Source of the DNA: Vitellaria paradoxa
Lineage: Eukaryota > Streptophyta > Magnoliopsida > Ericales > Sapotaceae
Assembly (NCBI GenBank): GCA_019916065.1
Contig: CM034239.1
Span: 39,580,419-39,644,418, forward strand
DNA: 64,000 nucleotides
Direction of reading: 5' to 3'
Below are positions 35,519-47,481 of the stretch, piece by piece. The notes beneath the pieces were generated by a model that was not told the origin of the DNA, made no database searches, and was given only the letters and a program-made list of their open reading frames with translations. The position numbers and the translations under genes are program-made. Position 1 is the stretch's first letter. Every line of letters begins with the position of its first letter.

Positions 35519-36240
35519 ATAGAGGAAAGACAGCTTCCACCTAATGAAATGGCTAAGCTTAATGGTCCTCGGTGTGACACCCATTATTTTCCTGAAGAGA
35601 AAACACAGCAGGAGAAATTCTCTGAATCAATGAAAGCTAGGAAGAAGTATAGAGATGTACCTGCTGCAGCCCAAGAGGCTTTTGAATCAGCCACTTATGC
35701 AGCAGCAGCTGCTGTCGAACTATAAACCAGAAATCCCTGGATGAAGACACTGACAACCATAAGAATTTCAACCTTAAGCCAGATATTGCAGTAACTTCTG
35801 GTGGATCATCAGGTTTTAAGAAACTTGATGTCTATAGGGATGCAGCTTCAGAGAACTTCAGAGCCTCAGCCCGAGGATTGGGTTTCAACAATATCCATCC
35901 TATTAATAGCTTCTATTTGAGTCAGAAGGTGGAGACATGAAACAAAACAGCAAAAGGAGTAATATAAAAGAATTGGAAAGGAGAAATAAGAAAGGAGGTA
36001 TAGGGAGAACATTTTCCGGTTCAAGTTCAAAACCAGACATTGACAATCGGTACGACAGGGAAGTAAATTCAATACTAAATCAGACCTCATCACCACCTGA
36101 GGAAATAATTTTGATGAAAGTGACGATGATACTGGGGAAATTCCAAAAAGCATACCATGGCCCCAAAGGACCATCACTTGAGCTCAGAAGAGAGTTCTAA
36201 CTTACCAAGCAACAAGTTCCTAAAAAACCACATAGCATAA
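35519..36240 (+). pseudogene. IST1-like (regulator of Vps4, ESCRT-III associated) pseudogene fragment
   Basis: IST1-like proteins bind ESCRT-III and Vps4 in multivesicular-body sorting. In plants many have long C-terminal tails. The first open stretch (35519-35722) includes KKYRDVPAAAQEAFESATY followed by an alanine run and VEL, matching the conserved AAQ-AFESA-YAAAAA-AAVEL tail motif. It stops at TAA 35723-35725, where the family continues. Later pieces in shifted frames include NNIHPINSFY (about 35885-35920), RTFSGSSS (about 36004-36027) and FDESDDDTGE (about 36108-36140), the usual order in the tail. Multiple stops and frameshifts and the absence of the N-terminal IST1 domain show a broken fragment. 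Confidence 0.7.
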
Positions 36241-36552
36241 TGCAGTTGCAGATGAAAGCCTATCAGACAAGAAGGGACACAAACTTCATCATCATCTCTG
36301 AAATGGAAACGAGTCAAATACTAAGCCCTCGAGCTGATCTCATGACATTTGCAGAAGGAATATCTGTGTTATTACTTGCACATTGCTTGAATGCCAAGAA
36401 GCATTTATCCCAGGCATGCACACACACAGATAAGACAACAACTGCAATAATTGGTACACAGGTACACTGGGACTACAACATAGGTGAGAGCAGTGAAAAC
36501 CATTTTCTTCTTCTTCCCTCAAAATAAGTTAAAACAGGTTGATATCTTTTTC

Positions 36553-37312
36553 CATTTAAAAAGATGACATAGCCTATGGCTATGTACATCTATGACAATA
36601 AAAGAATGGGAATAACAGATTTAAAAGTTTTGTATCATTTGATATTTTAAAGTTGAACAGATGATTTCCAAATCACTTGCAATACTGACAAATCTCACCA
36701 TTTCACACGATGGCCTACATGTGGTCCTATGTGCAGTCCAATGAAATGTAATATATCAATACCGTAATGAGTCCTCTAGGTAAAGGAAATCTCATGTTCA
36801 CCATGTACAGAGCCCCTACCTTGTAGTACTTTCCCTGTACACAACTGGGAATTTCTGGTAGGTGTCCCCCCCGCGATAGGGCTCATACAGCCTATACGGT
36901 TTCCATCTAGAAACTTCATAATCCTAAGCAAGTATTAAAGGGGGAAAATAGTTTCATTGCAAGCATAATCATTTTATTTGAGACCAATGCCTTTGATTTG
37001 AGGACCAACACTAGCGAATGAATTTCATTTTATTTATTTTTGACAAGCATATTTGCCTTATTTTGAACCAAAAAAAGGGCCCAAATGTACGCCAAAAACC
37101 ATATCACTTCTTCAGTTATACATATGCAATTCAGACACAAAGGAGATTTTTTTTTTTTTTTTATCATTATCTCCTGACAAGTTCCTGAGAAGTCAAAGTA
37201 AGATATTTCAACCATTAAGCTCATTATTTGGGTTTATGTTTCACTTCAAGAAAAAAGTCTCCACATGATGTGATCACGCTCCTCAAAGATTTTTCCTAAA
37301 TGAATACAGGGA
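36553..37312 (+). repeat. Dispersed duplicated block X, copy 2
   Basis: This block matches the second half of 29562-30330 and 46420-47010. It contains a C-rich insertion (gtccccccc, about 36863-36875) and a T-run at 37147-37162. It runs up to the SINE beside the assembly gap. Confidence 0.65.
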
Positions 37313-37432
37313 AGTTTATTTATTTATTTTTTTGATAGGTAAGCGGGGGGAGGACCCCAGGTTTGAACCCGGGTGGTGAGTGGGCAAAGAATGGAGCTTA
37401 ACCACCGAGCTAAGTGCCTCACTCACGGGGAA
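37313..37432 (-). mobile_element. tRNA-derived SINE, cut by the assembly gap
   Basis: On the minus strand there is an A-box TTAGCTCGGTGG (about 37403-37415) and a B-box GGTTCAAACCT (about 37358-37368), spaced as in a polymerase III internal promoter. The 3' end is an A-rich tail made of AAAT units at 37316-37332. The block X copy at 46078-47010 reads through this site without the insertion (about 47005). The 5' end is lost in the run of N. Confidence 0.75.
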
Positions 37433-37532
37433 NNNNNNNNNNNNNNNNNNNNNNNNNNNNNNNNNNNNNNNNNNNNNNNNNNNNNNNNNNNNNNNNNNNN
37501 NNNNNNNNNNNNNNNNNNNNNNNNNNNNNNNN
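37433..37532. other. Assembly gap (100 N)
   Basis: Exactly 100 unknown bases, a conventional placeholder length. True distance and contiguity are unknown. Confidence 0.99.
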
Positions 37533-38378
37533 TCAAACATTCTTTTAACTAAACCACTCTCGAAACCAACTAGCTGAACTTTTATAATGTAATTAAATTT
37601 ATGAAGGGTGAAAAATTACATGTAACATTAAACTAATGCAAAAACCATAAATATGTAGTGTTTAAACACTAAAAAAAAAAAAAACAAAAGAGAACATTTC
37701 AAATATCCTCAACAGCTGCCAAATGATCACCTACTAAATTAATTTTTTTTTTAATTACTAAACTTTCCACATCCTTTATGCTATATATAATGAATCATTT
37801 TGCAAATTAGGTATCTTAAATATTTTTTATTTTTTCTTAATGCATTTGTTTCATTAAATATCTTTAAATAAAAAATATAAAAAAAAAAGTTGGATATCTG
37901 TCAATATGTCAATAATTTTTTGAGATTTTAATTGAAAATAATATTTAATATCTAAAGAAAAAGTAAAAAATTAAACCCCCAAAAACACGTGTTGGGTTTA
38001 TAAATATATAAAAAATTACATTTTGTAATTTTTATTGCAAAATTACTAAGAGTTAATAAAATATCAACTTAAAAAAATAATTGATAAAAATTAAATTTTT
38101 ATCAAACACAAATAAAATTTACAATCCCTAAATGTTACTAATTTTAAATTTAAAAAAGAAATTGAAATTGTTAAAAAAAATTTAAGCACTGGCGAAGTCC
38201 ACGTGCTTTTATATTTATCGAACTGTTTAAATCGAAGTGGCAATGCTTATGAGTATTTAGGTTCTTAAAAAAATTAACTGATATATGTGTTCTCTTTGAT
38301 AAATTAATTTTTTTTTACTTTTTATTTTATAATATTTGAACATTAAATGAATTTTATATTAGATGGCGGCATATTGAC
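37533..38378. other. AT-rich, no gene
   Basis: Nothing coding is seen after the gap. Confidence 0.5.
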
Positions 38379-38381
38379 TTA

Positions 38382-38744
38382 GGCCTCGTTTTGGAGTAAG
38401 AAAAATAAGATAAATTGAAATAAAATATGGTTTGTGGTTAATTTTGGCACCTTTTTTTTATTGAAAAATAGCAAACCGTGAGAACGGTTTTCAAATCCGT
38501 TCCCACGGATTCAAAAAAAATCACAAAAAATAGCAACAATGGTATTCGTTTGAAAGTTTTCGACGTGAAGAATATGATTGTATAAAAAATTTACACATTC
38601 GGTTAACTTACTTTCAAATTTTTTTAATTTTTTAGCGACATATTAGAATTTTTTGAAATTAGTGATGGCAAAAAAATTAGAGATAAAGGGATTATTGGAA
38701 ATTTATAGAATTTTTTAAAATTTTATGGTATGCCAAACTTGCCC
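38382..38744. mobile_element. Tourist-like MITE (copy 2) with TTA target duplication
   Basis: This 363-bp element is flanked by TTA at 38379-38381 and 38745-38747, as for PIF/Harbinger MITEs. The ends are GGCCTCGTTTTGG and, on the complement, GGGCAAGTTTGGC. The interior shares a long alignment with 10014-10375, including a strong hairpin (CCGTGAGAACGG ... CCGTTCCCACGG, about 38477-38510). It is non-coding and would depend on a transposase from elsewhere. Confidence 0.75.
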
Positions 38745-38749
38745 TTAAC

Positions 38750-39180
38750 TTAATACCCGCGGTAAAGTGCGAAAGTTTCGCTAGATTAAATAATTTTATG
38801 ATTATATAGCACAACCAAGACAAATATGTATAACCTTAAAAAAGGAAAAAAAAAATCATTTGTAGGGCCAATTTTTAATTTATGTAAAGAAGCTTGGATG
38901 GTATTTGGTTTGTTTTTTTCTTTTTATTTTGGTTTTATATTTTAAAAATCTCAAAATAAGGAAGTAATTTTTTTTTTATTTTGAATTAAAAACGTTCAAA
39001 ATAATTTTTTGTCATTTTTTATTCATGTATAAACTCATTTTTTTATTTTTTAAAATAAATTTTAAAAACACAAGTAATCAAATGTGTTTTAAATTATTTT
39101 CTTTATTTTTAAAATTGAAAATAAAAAATGATCTCAAAAAATGGAAAATAAAAAATAAAATATAAAAAATCGACCTAATG
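38750..39180. other. AT-rich, possible further MITE; no gene
   Basis: A block at 38895-39180 begins ggtatttggtttg and ends ...cgacctaatgcccc, suggestive of another non-autonomous element, but the ends are too degraded to confirm. Confidence 0.35.
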
Positions 39181-39448
39181 CCCCCTTAAATTTTTCTAAA
39201 AATTAGAAATAGAAATTGAAAGGGCACAGCAGCAGCAGGAACTTGGGGCTGCTGCTTTTGTACGGGCAGAAAGAAAAATGAAACGCATCGAAGGACAAAC
39301 GTTTGTGCCATGCGGCGATGCATCAATTGGAAAGCTGCGTGGGAACTAAGGAGGGCCAAAGTTACTACAGGCCACGTTGGTGGGTAACAAAGCATCGGAA
39401 AATTTAAAAAAAAAAAAATCTCAGAACACATGCTGGCTTCTTAAAAAG

Positions 39449-39458
39449 CCACGTGTCA
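39449..39458. promoter_or_regulatory. Perfect G-box/ABRE-like motif
   Basis: CCACGTGTCA lies at the edge of a GC-richer island (39215-39470). This is the core bound by ABF-type bZIP factors in plant promoters. No downstream gene start was recognised, so any role is speculative. Confidence 0.35.
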
Positions 39459-39954
39459 ATACCTAAAGAAGCTTCACATATTCTCCAATTTTACTGTATT
39501 AGTATTGATATATAAATTTCATGCCAAGTTTTTTTTTTTTTTTGGACAGAATATTTTGTTTCCTATTCTCATTTTTCACTCACAATGTAGATCAGATGAA
39601 ATGTTTGGGTAATTGAAACTTGAATGATGCATGCAAATGTTTTTTATTTCTTTGATTTTTTCTTCCCTCGCAACAATATAAAGATCTGAAAATGAATAAA
39701 GAGCAATAGGATTGATCAGTTTTACAGTCAAATAAATGAATCAATTAAAATAAGATTGTGTATGACTCAATAAAGTTCATGAGCAAATTAATTTATCATT
39801 CTTGAATATACTTATTTATAAAGTTTATTATTAGTGATTATACTTATTTATACTCATGAATATATTTGTTTAAGTATTCATAAATAATCTATAATTAGAA
39901 TATCTAAAATTGCTTATAAACTTTTAATGATTTGTTTTTCTCGTTAATAAACTT

Positions 39955-40700
39955 TGATATCACGTCCCAATTCTAATAATGTCCATTACAAAAGGGAGGG
40001 AAATATAGGATCAACAAAATCACGTATAACCTCTTCTAAGGTCTAGTTAAAATAAAAAAATTGTGACATTGGATTTTAATCCAAGTCATACTTGTGAAAT
40101 ATCATCATAACAGTTGGAGCACTATATCATACATACCCCTCATTCTCAACTAGATAGTAAGTATTCCCGAGATATTGCAAAGCCTCAAAAGACATCAAGT
40201 CAAATGACTTTTAGCTATAAAAGTAAATGCAATAATAGCATTGTTGGATGGTTTTAAATCTATTTCATCTTGATAATAGTATTGTTGGGTGGTGTTGTGC
40301 CTATTTCATCTCTAAAAGTTAACTTGTATGGTGAGATTTTTCCCTATACTTATATGTTAACTTTAAACTCATTCCACAATCGATGTAGAACCCTAAAACG
40401 ACAATTTGTTCCTCCCGATGGATTGAGATTGATGGTGTACCTAGACTCTGACACCAATTGTTGAATAGTTTTGGGTCTATTTCGTTCTCAAAAGTTAATT
40501 TGTAGGGTAAGATTTTTATTTATACTTATATACTGACTATCAGTTCCTTCTACAATTGATATGAAAATCTTAATAAGTATTGAGCCAATAATATAAACAA
40601 TACTAGCAACTGATCCTAATAGTACATAGAATAATATTTTAAGTTTTAGGGATCTACCCTTTGGGTAGTACAATTAACCATATAAATAAAATAAAAAAAG
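39955..40700. repeat. Interspersed repeat with two related sub-blocks
   Basis: Sub-blocks at about 40255-40400 and 40460-40570 share tctatttc(a/g)t...aaaagttaa(c/t)ttgta...gtgagatttt...acttatat and a caatcgat/caattgat motif. The pattern is that of a dispersed non-coding plant repeat. No frame is credible. Confidence 0.5.
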
Positions 40701-41739
40701 AGGCATTTGAGCTCAAAGGTCACCATGGTCAATTTAACTCAAGATGAACGCTCACAGTCCAAGACGGGTCATTATACCATAATTAAAACTAGCAAATATC
40801 CGTGCAAAGTACAGACTACCTATCTCTTAATTTGATCTTAAAAATTTTTTTTAAGTTTTTTCGTCTTATTTTACTAAAATTTATTTTTTTCAAAAGGCAA
40901 AAATTACCTGTGCCTATAGGCACAAAAATATAATTTGGTCTACAAATAGTTCAAATATAAATTTGTAATACAAACTTACATAAAAATAATCTATACAGTA
41001 TTTAATAAACATATAAAATTTTATTATTTATCACAAATAAATGTTTTAAAAAAAATATTTAACAAAATATGAAAAAAATAAAAGATTGTGTTTTCAAGAA
41101 AAGTGACCGAAAAAAACTGAATTGTAAAAAAATAACAAAATAATAATGACGATTGAGTAAATTCAATAGTTCAGAATATCTCAATTTTAAATTGTTTAGC
41201 TTTTTTTTATCTCAAATTCTGACACAAAGAGTGTAAAAATGTATGTGTTTACAATTTTAAGTTTTTAAGTACTTTAAAATTAAAATTTTCCCATAAAAAG
41301 TTAAATTTTTAATTTAAATGTTTATTGTTTAAAATTAAATTTTTGAAGAATATTATTTTTAATTTTTAATTTAAGTACGTTAAAATTAAATTTTAAATAT
41401 TATTTTTTTAAAATAAAAAATTTTAGTTAACTTTTATCACATCGACTGTTGTGTTTTATTGTATAAATATAAAAGTATTTTTTAAAACATTTATAAAAAT
41501 ATTTTTTTATGTAAAGTGACAAAAAAATAATTAAAGTAGATAGAAAAAATAATCCTGACAATTAAATAAATTTAACGGTTAAAAATATATCAAATTCAGA
41601 TGCTTTATTTTTTTTATATATATGACACAAATAATGTAAAAAATTATAAAATATATGTATTTAAATTTAATTCTTAATTAATATATAATAAATTAGTTAT
41701 TTTTTTAAATTCAACTTATCTTTAAACAAAACAACTCTC

Positions 41740-41915
41740 CCAACCTCCCTCTCTCTCTCTCTCTCTCTCTGTCTCGTTCTCTGTGCCCATCCCCCTCCCT
41801 CTCAATCCTAACTCCCTTTTTCTCTCTCTCTCTCCCTCTCTCTCCTAGCAAACCCACACTCCTGCCCCTCTCTTTCTCTCTCTTTCTCCCTCCAGCAAAC
41901 CCACTCTCTCCTAGA
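41740..41915. repeat. Pyrimidine-rich (CT)n tract
   Basis: Long CT runs (about 41748-41770, 41820-41845, 41870-41890) are broken by short unique words, including two copies of agcaaaccca(c). Long frames across it are composition artefacts. It lies about 130 bp before the bHLH-like exon and could be intronic or 5' untranslated DNA. Confidence 0.7.
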
Positions 41916-42047
41916 TAAATAGGGGAACGAATCACAGCTTAAACAGATAAATATTTTTCTTAAAGAATAAATATTTAAATTATAAATACAAAAATATCAA
42001 TCTTCAATTAACTAATAAACCCACTCTATGACTGTTAGGTTCTGCAG

Positions 42048-42360
42048 TTGCCTGCAATAGAGGGTGAACCAGTAGCAGGCGGCACTTTCTCGCAACTTCT
42101 GTTCGCTGCCGACAACGATGATGGTGCGGGTCTTGATACTGACGATTGTTACAACTACAACTTCTCTTTTTCCACGGAAAAGCCTCCGAAGATGCTCTGT
42201 TTTGGTGACTGTCAGAAAGGGCGAGATTTGGGTTTCTCAGAAACCGCTAGAGCCACTCAGAAATCTAGGGGGTCACATGCAGCGATTTTTCCTCTACATC
42301 TTCGACGAACACCACCACCATTGACTCTTTGTCCAAAACCAATGTTTGTTCTGTTCTAGG
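42048..42360 (+). pseudogene. bHLH-like transcription factor exon fragment, frameshifted
   Basis: An open stretch follows a plausible splice acceptor (ttctgcag, ending 42047) and reads GEPVAGGTFSQLLFAADN and then EKPPKMLCFGDCQKGRD. A compact FSQLLF segment followed by KMLCFGD resembles the N-terminal part of plant bHLH proteins of the bHLH113 type; this is a family resemblance from memory, not an alignment. After about 42268 the coding signal moves to another frame (SSTSSTNTTTIDSLSKTNV), implying a one-base excess at the AGGGGG run near 42266-42272. A possible donor (G|GTTTGT) lies at 42359. No bHLH domain exon was found nearby, so this is an orphan or pseudogene exon. Confidence 0.45.
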
Positions 42361-44940
42361 TTTGTGACGTTTGTTTGGGAAAAAAGAAAGAAGAGGACAA
42401 AGGGAAAAAAAAAGCTAACGTTTTTTTTCCTTTGGCTCTGTTTGTTTGTTTTTTTTTTTTTTTTTTAATTTTGGGCAGAAAAAATGGGATGGGCTTGGCG
42501 GCAAATCATTTCCGAGTTTGGTCGCCAAAGTCGGAGCTTCAGCTTGAAGTGAGAAAATTGTAAAAAGACAAAACCTGAAAACCTAACTCTCTCCGGCCAC
42601 GAAAAGGTCACCCAAATTGATGGCTAGGATGACTTTACATGGCGTTTTATTTCAATCCCTATGTTTGATTTGTACAATCAGCTGGAGAGAGAGAAGCTTG
42701 GGGAATGAATCACTTTGCAGCAACTTGAAAAACAAAAATTTGAAAAAACATAAAACTAATTTTACAAAAGCTTTTCTGCAATTAAAACATAAAACATAAA
42801 ACAAAAGCTCTTGAACAGCCCATAGAACAGAGTACCTCTTGTTAATAAATTGATGCTAACCTCTGCACAGCGATTCAAATGGCTGATTTCGACAAAGAAG
42901 AAGTTGAATATATGGCGAGAAACAACAATCGAGAACTGTGTACATCTTGTTTGCCCTTTTGAGGGGCTTTCAAGCAAGAAATCGTAATACTCAACTTTCT
43001 TCCTTCCTTCCTTCAGTTGGGTCTTTCGTGTGGTGCCTTATGTCGTGTGTGCTCTGTAAATCAAACCCATAAACCAAACCCGTCTGACACCTGGGTAGGA
43101 TAATGAAGGTTGAGCGGGAAAAATTGGAACTCAAATCAAATCTTAACCATCAATATATTTCAAAATTTAATCTGAGCCATTAAAACATAATACGTGAGAA
43201 GATATTTTTGAAATAGGATGTGTTTTATTATATAGATGAGCTACACAGCCCAACACATAAAACAACAAATACATCGATGTAAATTTAAACATAACCACAA
43301 TTTGACATTGTTAAAGACCGGACTGAATCTATTGAGACCCAAGCTGCTTCCATAACCCTTCAAAAGAATCAAGTCACTATAGTTCTAAATACTATAAACC
43401 TTAAAATACCTCAAATCCATTATTATAATCCCAACAATATAAGATGCAATCCCATGCAATGCAGCCTAATATGATGTGATGCCCATGCAATATTTAATCT
43501 ATCATTTACCTTTAATTTTATTTTGAAACAGGTGACACTTAGTCAAGCATGTGGAGTCACCAACCACATCATTTTGAATTTGATTATGATAAATCAGTTA
43601 ATAATTAGCTAAATATATGAAGCACAAGTCATACTGTTTTATTCGACTAACAACATAATTGCATCCCATGAATGCACCCTATCCTCAATGGAAAATAAAT
43701 CGCATTGCCTCACATTAACTATTATATTGTATCTCATAGTAGATATTCACACTTAGGCAGGCATCAGTTTGCGCAACCAAATTAAATCAATATTTCAAAT
43801 ATGTCACATTAGCAATGACTAATATCTAATTATATTATTAACTTGAGATCAAATAATATTTTTAAAAACTTAATTTTTTTATCATTTTCAATAAAATGGA
43901 TCCTTCCATATATACGGATCAATAAATTTATAAAGACTTCATCCAATTGTAACAATCAGATGGTGCAAACACAAACCCAACCCAATGCACATGACACATT
44001 CAATCATGTATAATACTATCAACTCAATTAAATCTATATAATAATATAGTTCATTGATTTGACATTTATATTTTTAACTGTTAAATTTATTCAATAGTCA
44101 AGATTACTTCTTTTCTCTCAACTTTTGTTGTCTTTTTGGTTATCTCACATGAAAACATGATCCCTCGCCCTTCCTATATATTTTTTGAATACTTTTTATA
44201 TATAAAAAATTATATTTAAACTTTATTTTTGTAATTTATTGAAAAATAAACATTTAAATTACGTTTTAATGTACTTAAAACTTAAATTTTAAATACATAT
44301 ATTTTTATATTCTTTGTGTCATTTATATAATAGAAGCTTAAAATTTTGAATTTAGGATATTTTCAACCCTTAGATTTGCTCAATGGTCAAAATTAATTTT
44401 GTTCTTTTTATTTTGATTGTCTTTTTGGTTATTTCATATGAAAACATATTCTCCTACTCTTCCTATTTTTTTGAATACCTTTTATATAAAAATTTTTAAA
44501 TTAATAACTTAAAAAATGTGATAATATTTGTAATAAATCATAAAATTTTGTATCCTTATTAAATACCATATAGATACCTTAGTTTTTTTATTAGTAATGT
44601 CTATTTTTATAGGTTATTTTTACAAGTTTTCATATAAGTTTGTTTTATAAATTTAAATCTGAGTTATTTACACACCAAATTATATTTCTGTACCTTTAAA
44701 TTCTGTGCCTTTAAATATGAATAATTACTAGTATGTTCATATTATCAATAAAACAAGTACAATCATCAAATTTCCGATACATATAACAATGCTATATTCA
44801 AGACATAAACCAAATATCATTATTTATGTAATGGAATTACTCTAATCATATTGGATATACTACAAACAATGTTTAAAGTCATTTCGGATCAAAAAATAGC
44901 CAAGACTGAAACATGTGTAAGTAACGTCGCAGGTAGGTCG
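42361..44940. other. No recognised gene
   Basis: The moderately complex stretch at 42560-43130 includes a (CTTC)n tract near 43002-43016. The AT-rich remainder has no recognised exon, RNA gene or element boundary on either strand. Confidence 0.4.
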
Positions 44941-46075
44941 CACTTGCGGACAGGCCACTGCCTAGAATCTACCACTAAAATCACACATGCGGTCCATTGA
45001 GCTAAAGCACAGGGAAGAATTGTTCATAACTCGACCAACTCCCACGATCCTATTTCGAGCAATCCAAAACCCAAATTCAACTCCCAATAAACAAAAGACT
45101 AACATAGGTGAGCAACAACCAATAAAATCCACAAAAATCACAAGACCCAACTTGCATATATCACAAACTTCAACCAAAACAACGGATCCAAGCGTAATCC
45201 ACTTTGGATCGTGCAACAAAAAGTAATAAACACATAAGAATGTCCTGCCCATCTCTAATTTTAAGAAAAATGAGAAGAAATAGAAGTCACCAATTTACGG
45301 CCAAATCTTTGACGTTGTGAATCTTCTTCCACAATCATCTACATTCCATAGAAATGAGTCAAATGACCTGTGTTCCCAACGAACAAAACCCCTATGCCCT
45401 TTCTCTCCCCTCGCTGGCCTGTGCCTCAGCACAAAACATCACCAAGGTTACTATTTACCAAGTGACCTGCGGACCTTGTGACCCCTGAAAAAAAAAATTA
45501 AATAAATAATAAAACAAAAAATAAAAAAAAAATTGGACTGTAACATCCACAACTCTGAACGTGGGTCTAACTCGATCCAAAAAAAAAATAAATAAAGTGG
45601 TTCAATAATTCATGACTTAAAGCCCTATAAATGACCAGAAAATAAAAAATTGAGTATTAAGGTTGTTAAAATTCTTATTTAAATTTTAAAATCTTATGAT
45701 TTTACAATCTTAGAGTGAAAAAATTTGTTTAATTTTATATAAAATCTTAATAGGGACATAATAGGTAAAATTTCGATTTTAAGATATAAAATTGATAAAA
45801 TCTCAATTTTATAGGTGATTTTATTGATTTTAAAAATTAAGCAATTTTTGTGTAGCAAACTTTTATGAGTTTTTTTTTTAATTTCTTTTAAATGATAAAC
45901 CACAACTATTTCACTTGTTAGTTTTTTTTTTTTTTTATTCTATAACTTTATTTTTTCCTATGTTATACTAATAGAGGATCATATGTATTGTTCTACTAAA
46001 AAAATCAATTTTTAATTAAAAACTATATAAAACAAAATAAATTAAAAAAATTAAAATTAACTTTTGTTACTCGAA
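44941..46075. other. No recognised gene
   Basis: Overlapping open stretches on both strands at 44962-45252 match nothing I recognise. The rest is AT-rich. Confidence 0.4.
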
Positions 46076-46077
46076 CT

Positions 46078-47010
46078 AATCATAAGTCTATTCGCAAAAA
46101 ATCCTATTATATGGTGCAGGCGAGGAAATGTTGGATCACATCTTATTACTAATAAGTAAGGAAGGGATTGATAAACTGGAAAAACCTTTTAATACTTGGC
46201 CTTTAATCAGTGGGCAAGAAAGGGATCAAGGGCGATCTTTGTCAATTATTTAGGTCATAATCTTGAAAGTTCAAACACTGATTAACAAAAGTACTTTTTT
46301 TTAACTAAAAATAATACCGAATTGCAGTGCATGTGAACTCTCCATTTTTTTTTAATTTGTTTATAATTTTCTAATTTCGAAGATCATAAAGTTGAATGGT
46401 GTGAACTAAGCATTTTAAAAGATGATATAGCCTATGGTTGTGTACATCTATGACAATACAAGAATGAGAACAACATATTCAAAATTTTATATTATTTGAA
46501 TATTGAAATTCCAACAGATGAATTCCAAATGACTTGCAGTACTGAAAAACCTCACGATTACAACACAATGGCCTAGCAAACGGTTTCGATCTAGAAATTT
46601 ATTGCAAGAATAATCATCTAAGACCAATGCCTTCAGTTTTAGGACCAACATCGGCGAATGAATTTCATTTTATTAAATTTTTGCAAGCTTATTTACTTTG
46701 TTTTGAACCCAAAACATGACCCAAATGTATACCAAGAACTATATGACTTCTTCAGTTATATATATTTATAAATGTAATTTAGACACAAAGGACGATTTTC
46801 TATTTATTTATTTATTTTTATCTCCTAACAAATTAAATTAAGATATTTAAACTATTAAGTTCATTCTTTGAGTTTATATTTCATTTCAGGAAAAGAATTA
46901 AGATATTTAAACCATTAAGTTCATTCTTTGAGTTTATATTTCATTTCAGGAAAAGAATTTCTACATGATGTGATTACTCTTTCCAAATATTTTTCCAAAA
47001 TGGATACAGG
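46078..47010 (+). repeat. Dispersed duplicated block X, copy 3
   Basis: This is the most complete copy. It aligns to 29562-30330 at its start and to 36553-37312 at its end, and supplies the empty site for the SINE at the gap. Confidence 0.65.
46839..46958. repeat. Two-copy 60-bp tandem repeat
   Basis: The unit with agatatttaa at 46841 recurs at 46901, with one substitution. The other copies of block X have it only once. Confidence 0.9.
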
Positions 47011-47222
47011 GAAGACAAACAATAAATGTGAAATAGTAAATACATACGAAACTATGAATGTGAGACTCTTTAAACTTAATTACAAGTTGCTCTCTTCCCT
47101 CCTGATAATCAAATATAGTCTTGGTTTAACGTCATTTTGTCTTTAGCTTTCAACTACAGTTTCTTTTGGTGAAAGCTGGAGCTTGAGATTAAATCTCTAA
47201 TAGGATATGCATGCATACTCAC

Positions 47223-47282
47223 AATGCAAAATAATTCAACTCTAATCCGGAGGAAATTAAATGCAAAATAATTCAACTCTAA
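47223..47282. repeat. Short 37-bp-period direct repeat
   Basis: The block aatgcaaaataattcaactc occurs at 47223 and again at 47260. Confidence 0.8.
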
Positions 47283-47481
47283 CAAAAAGAGCAAATGATA
47301 TTTCATGTTAAGGGATAAGCATATAAAACATATGTTTCGTTTAAACCAGAACAGTTTGATTAAGTTGAAGAACATAAACCCAAAAACTCACAACATAAGC
47401 CAAATTTTGCTGGGAAGCAAAACACGACGTTAAATACCAAAATAAAAAAAAAAATACTAATTGAGATTTTATAACAAATTG

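Noticed and set aside
37313..37432. Functional tRNA gene
   Set aside because: A- and B-boxes are present, but no cloverleaf stems or anticodon arm can be drawn and it has a SINE-like A-rich tail.
41711..41935. Arg/Glu-rich minus-strand frame
   Set aside because: Produced by the CT microsatellite; composition artefact.
44962..45252. Overlapping open frames on both strands
   Set aside because: No recognisable domain, no splice or promoter context, and both frames are short enough for chance.
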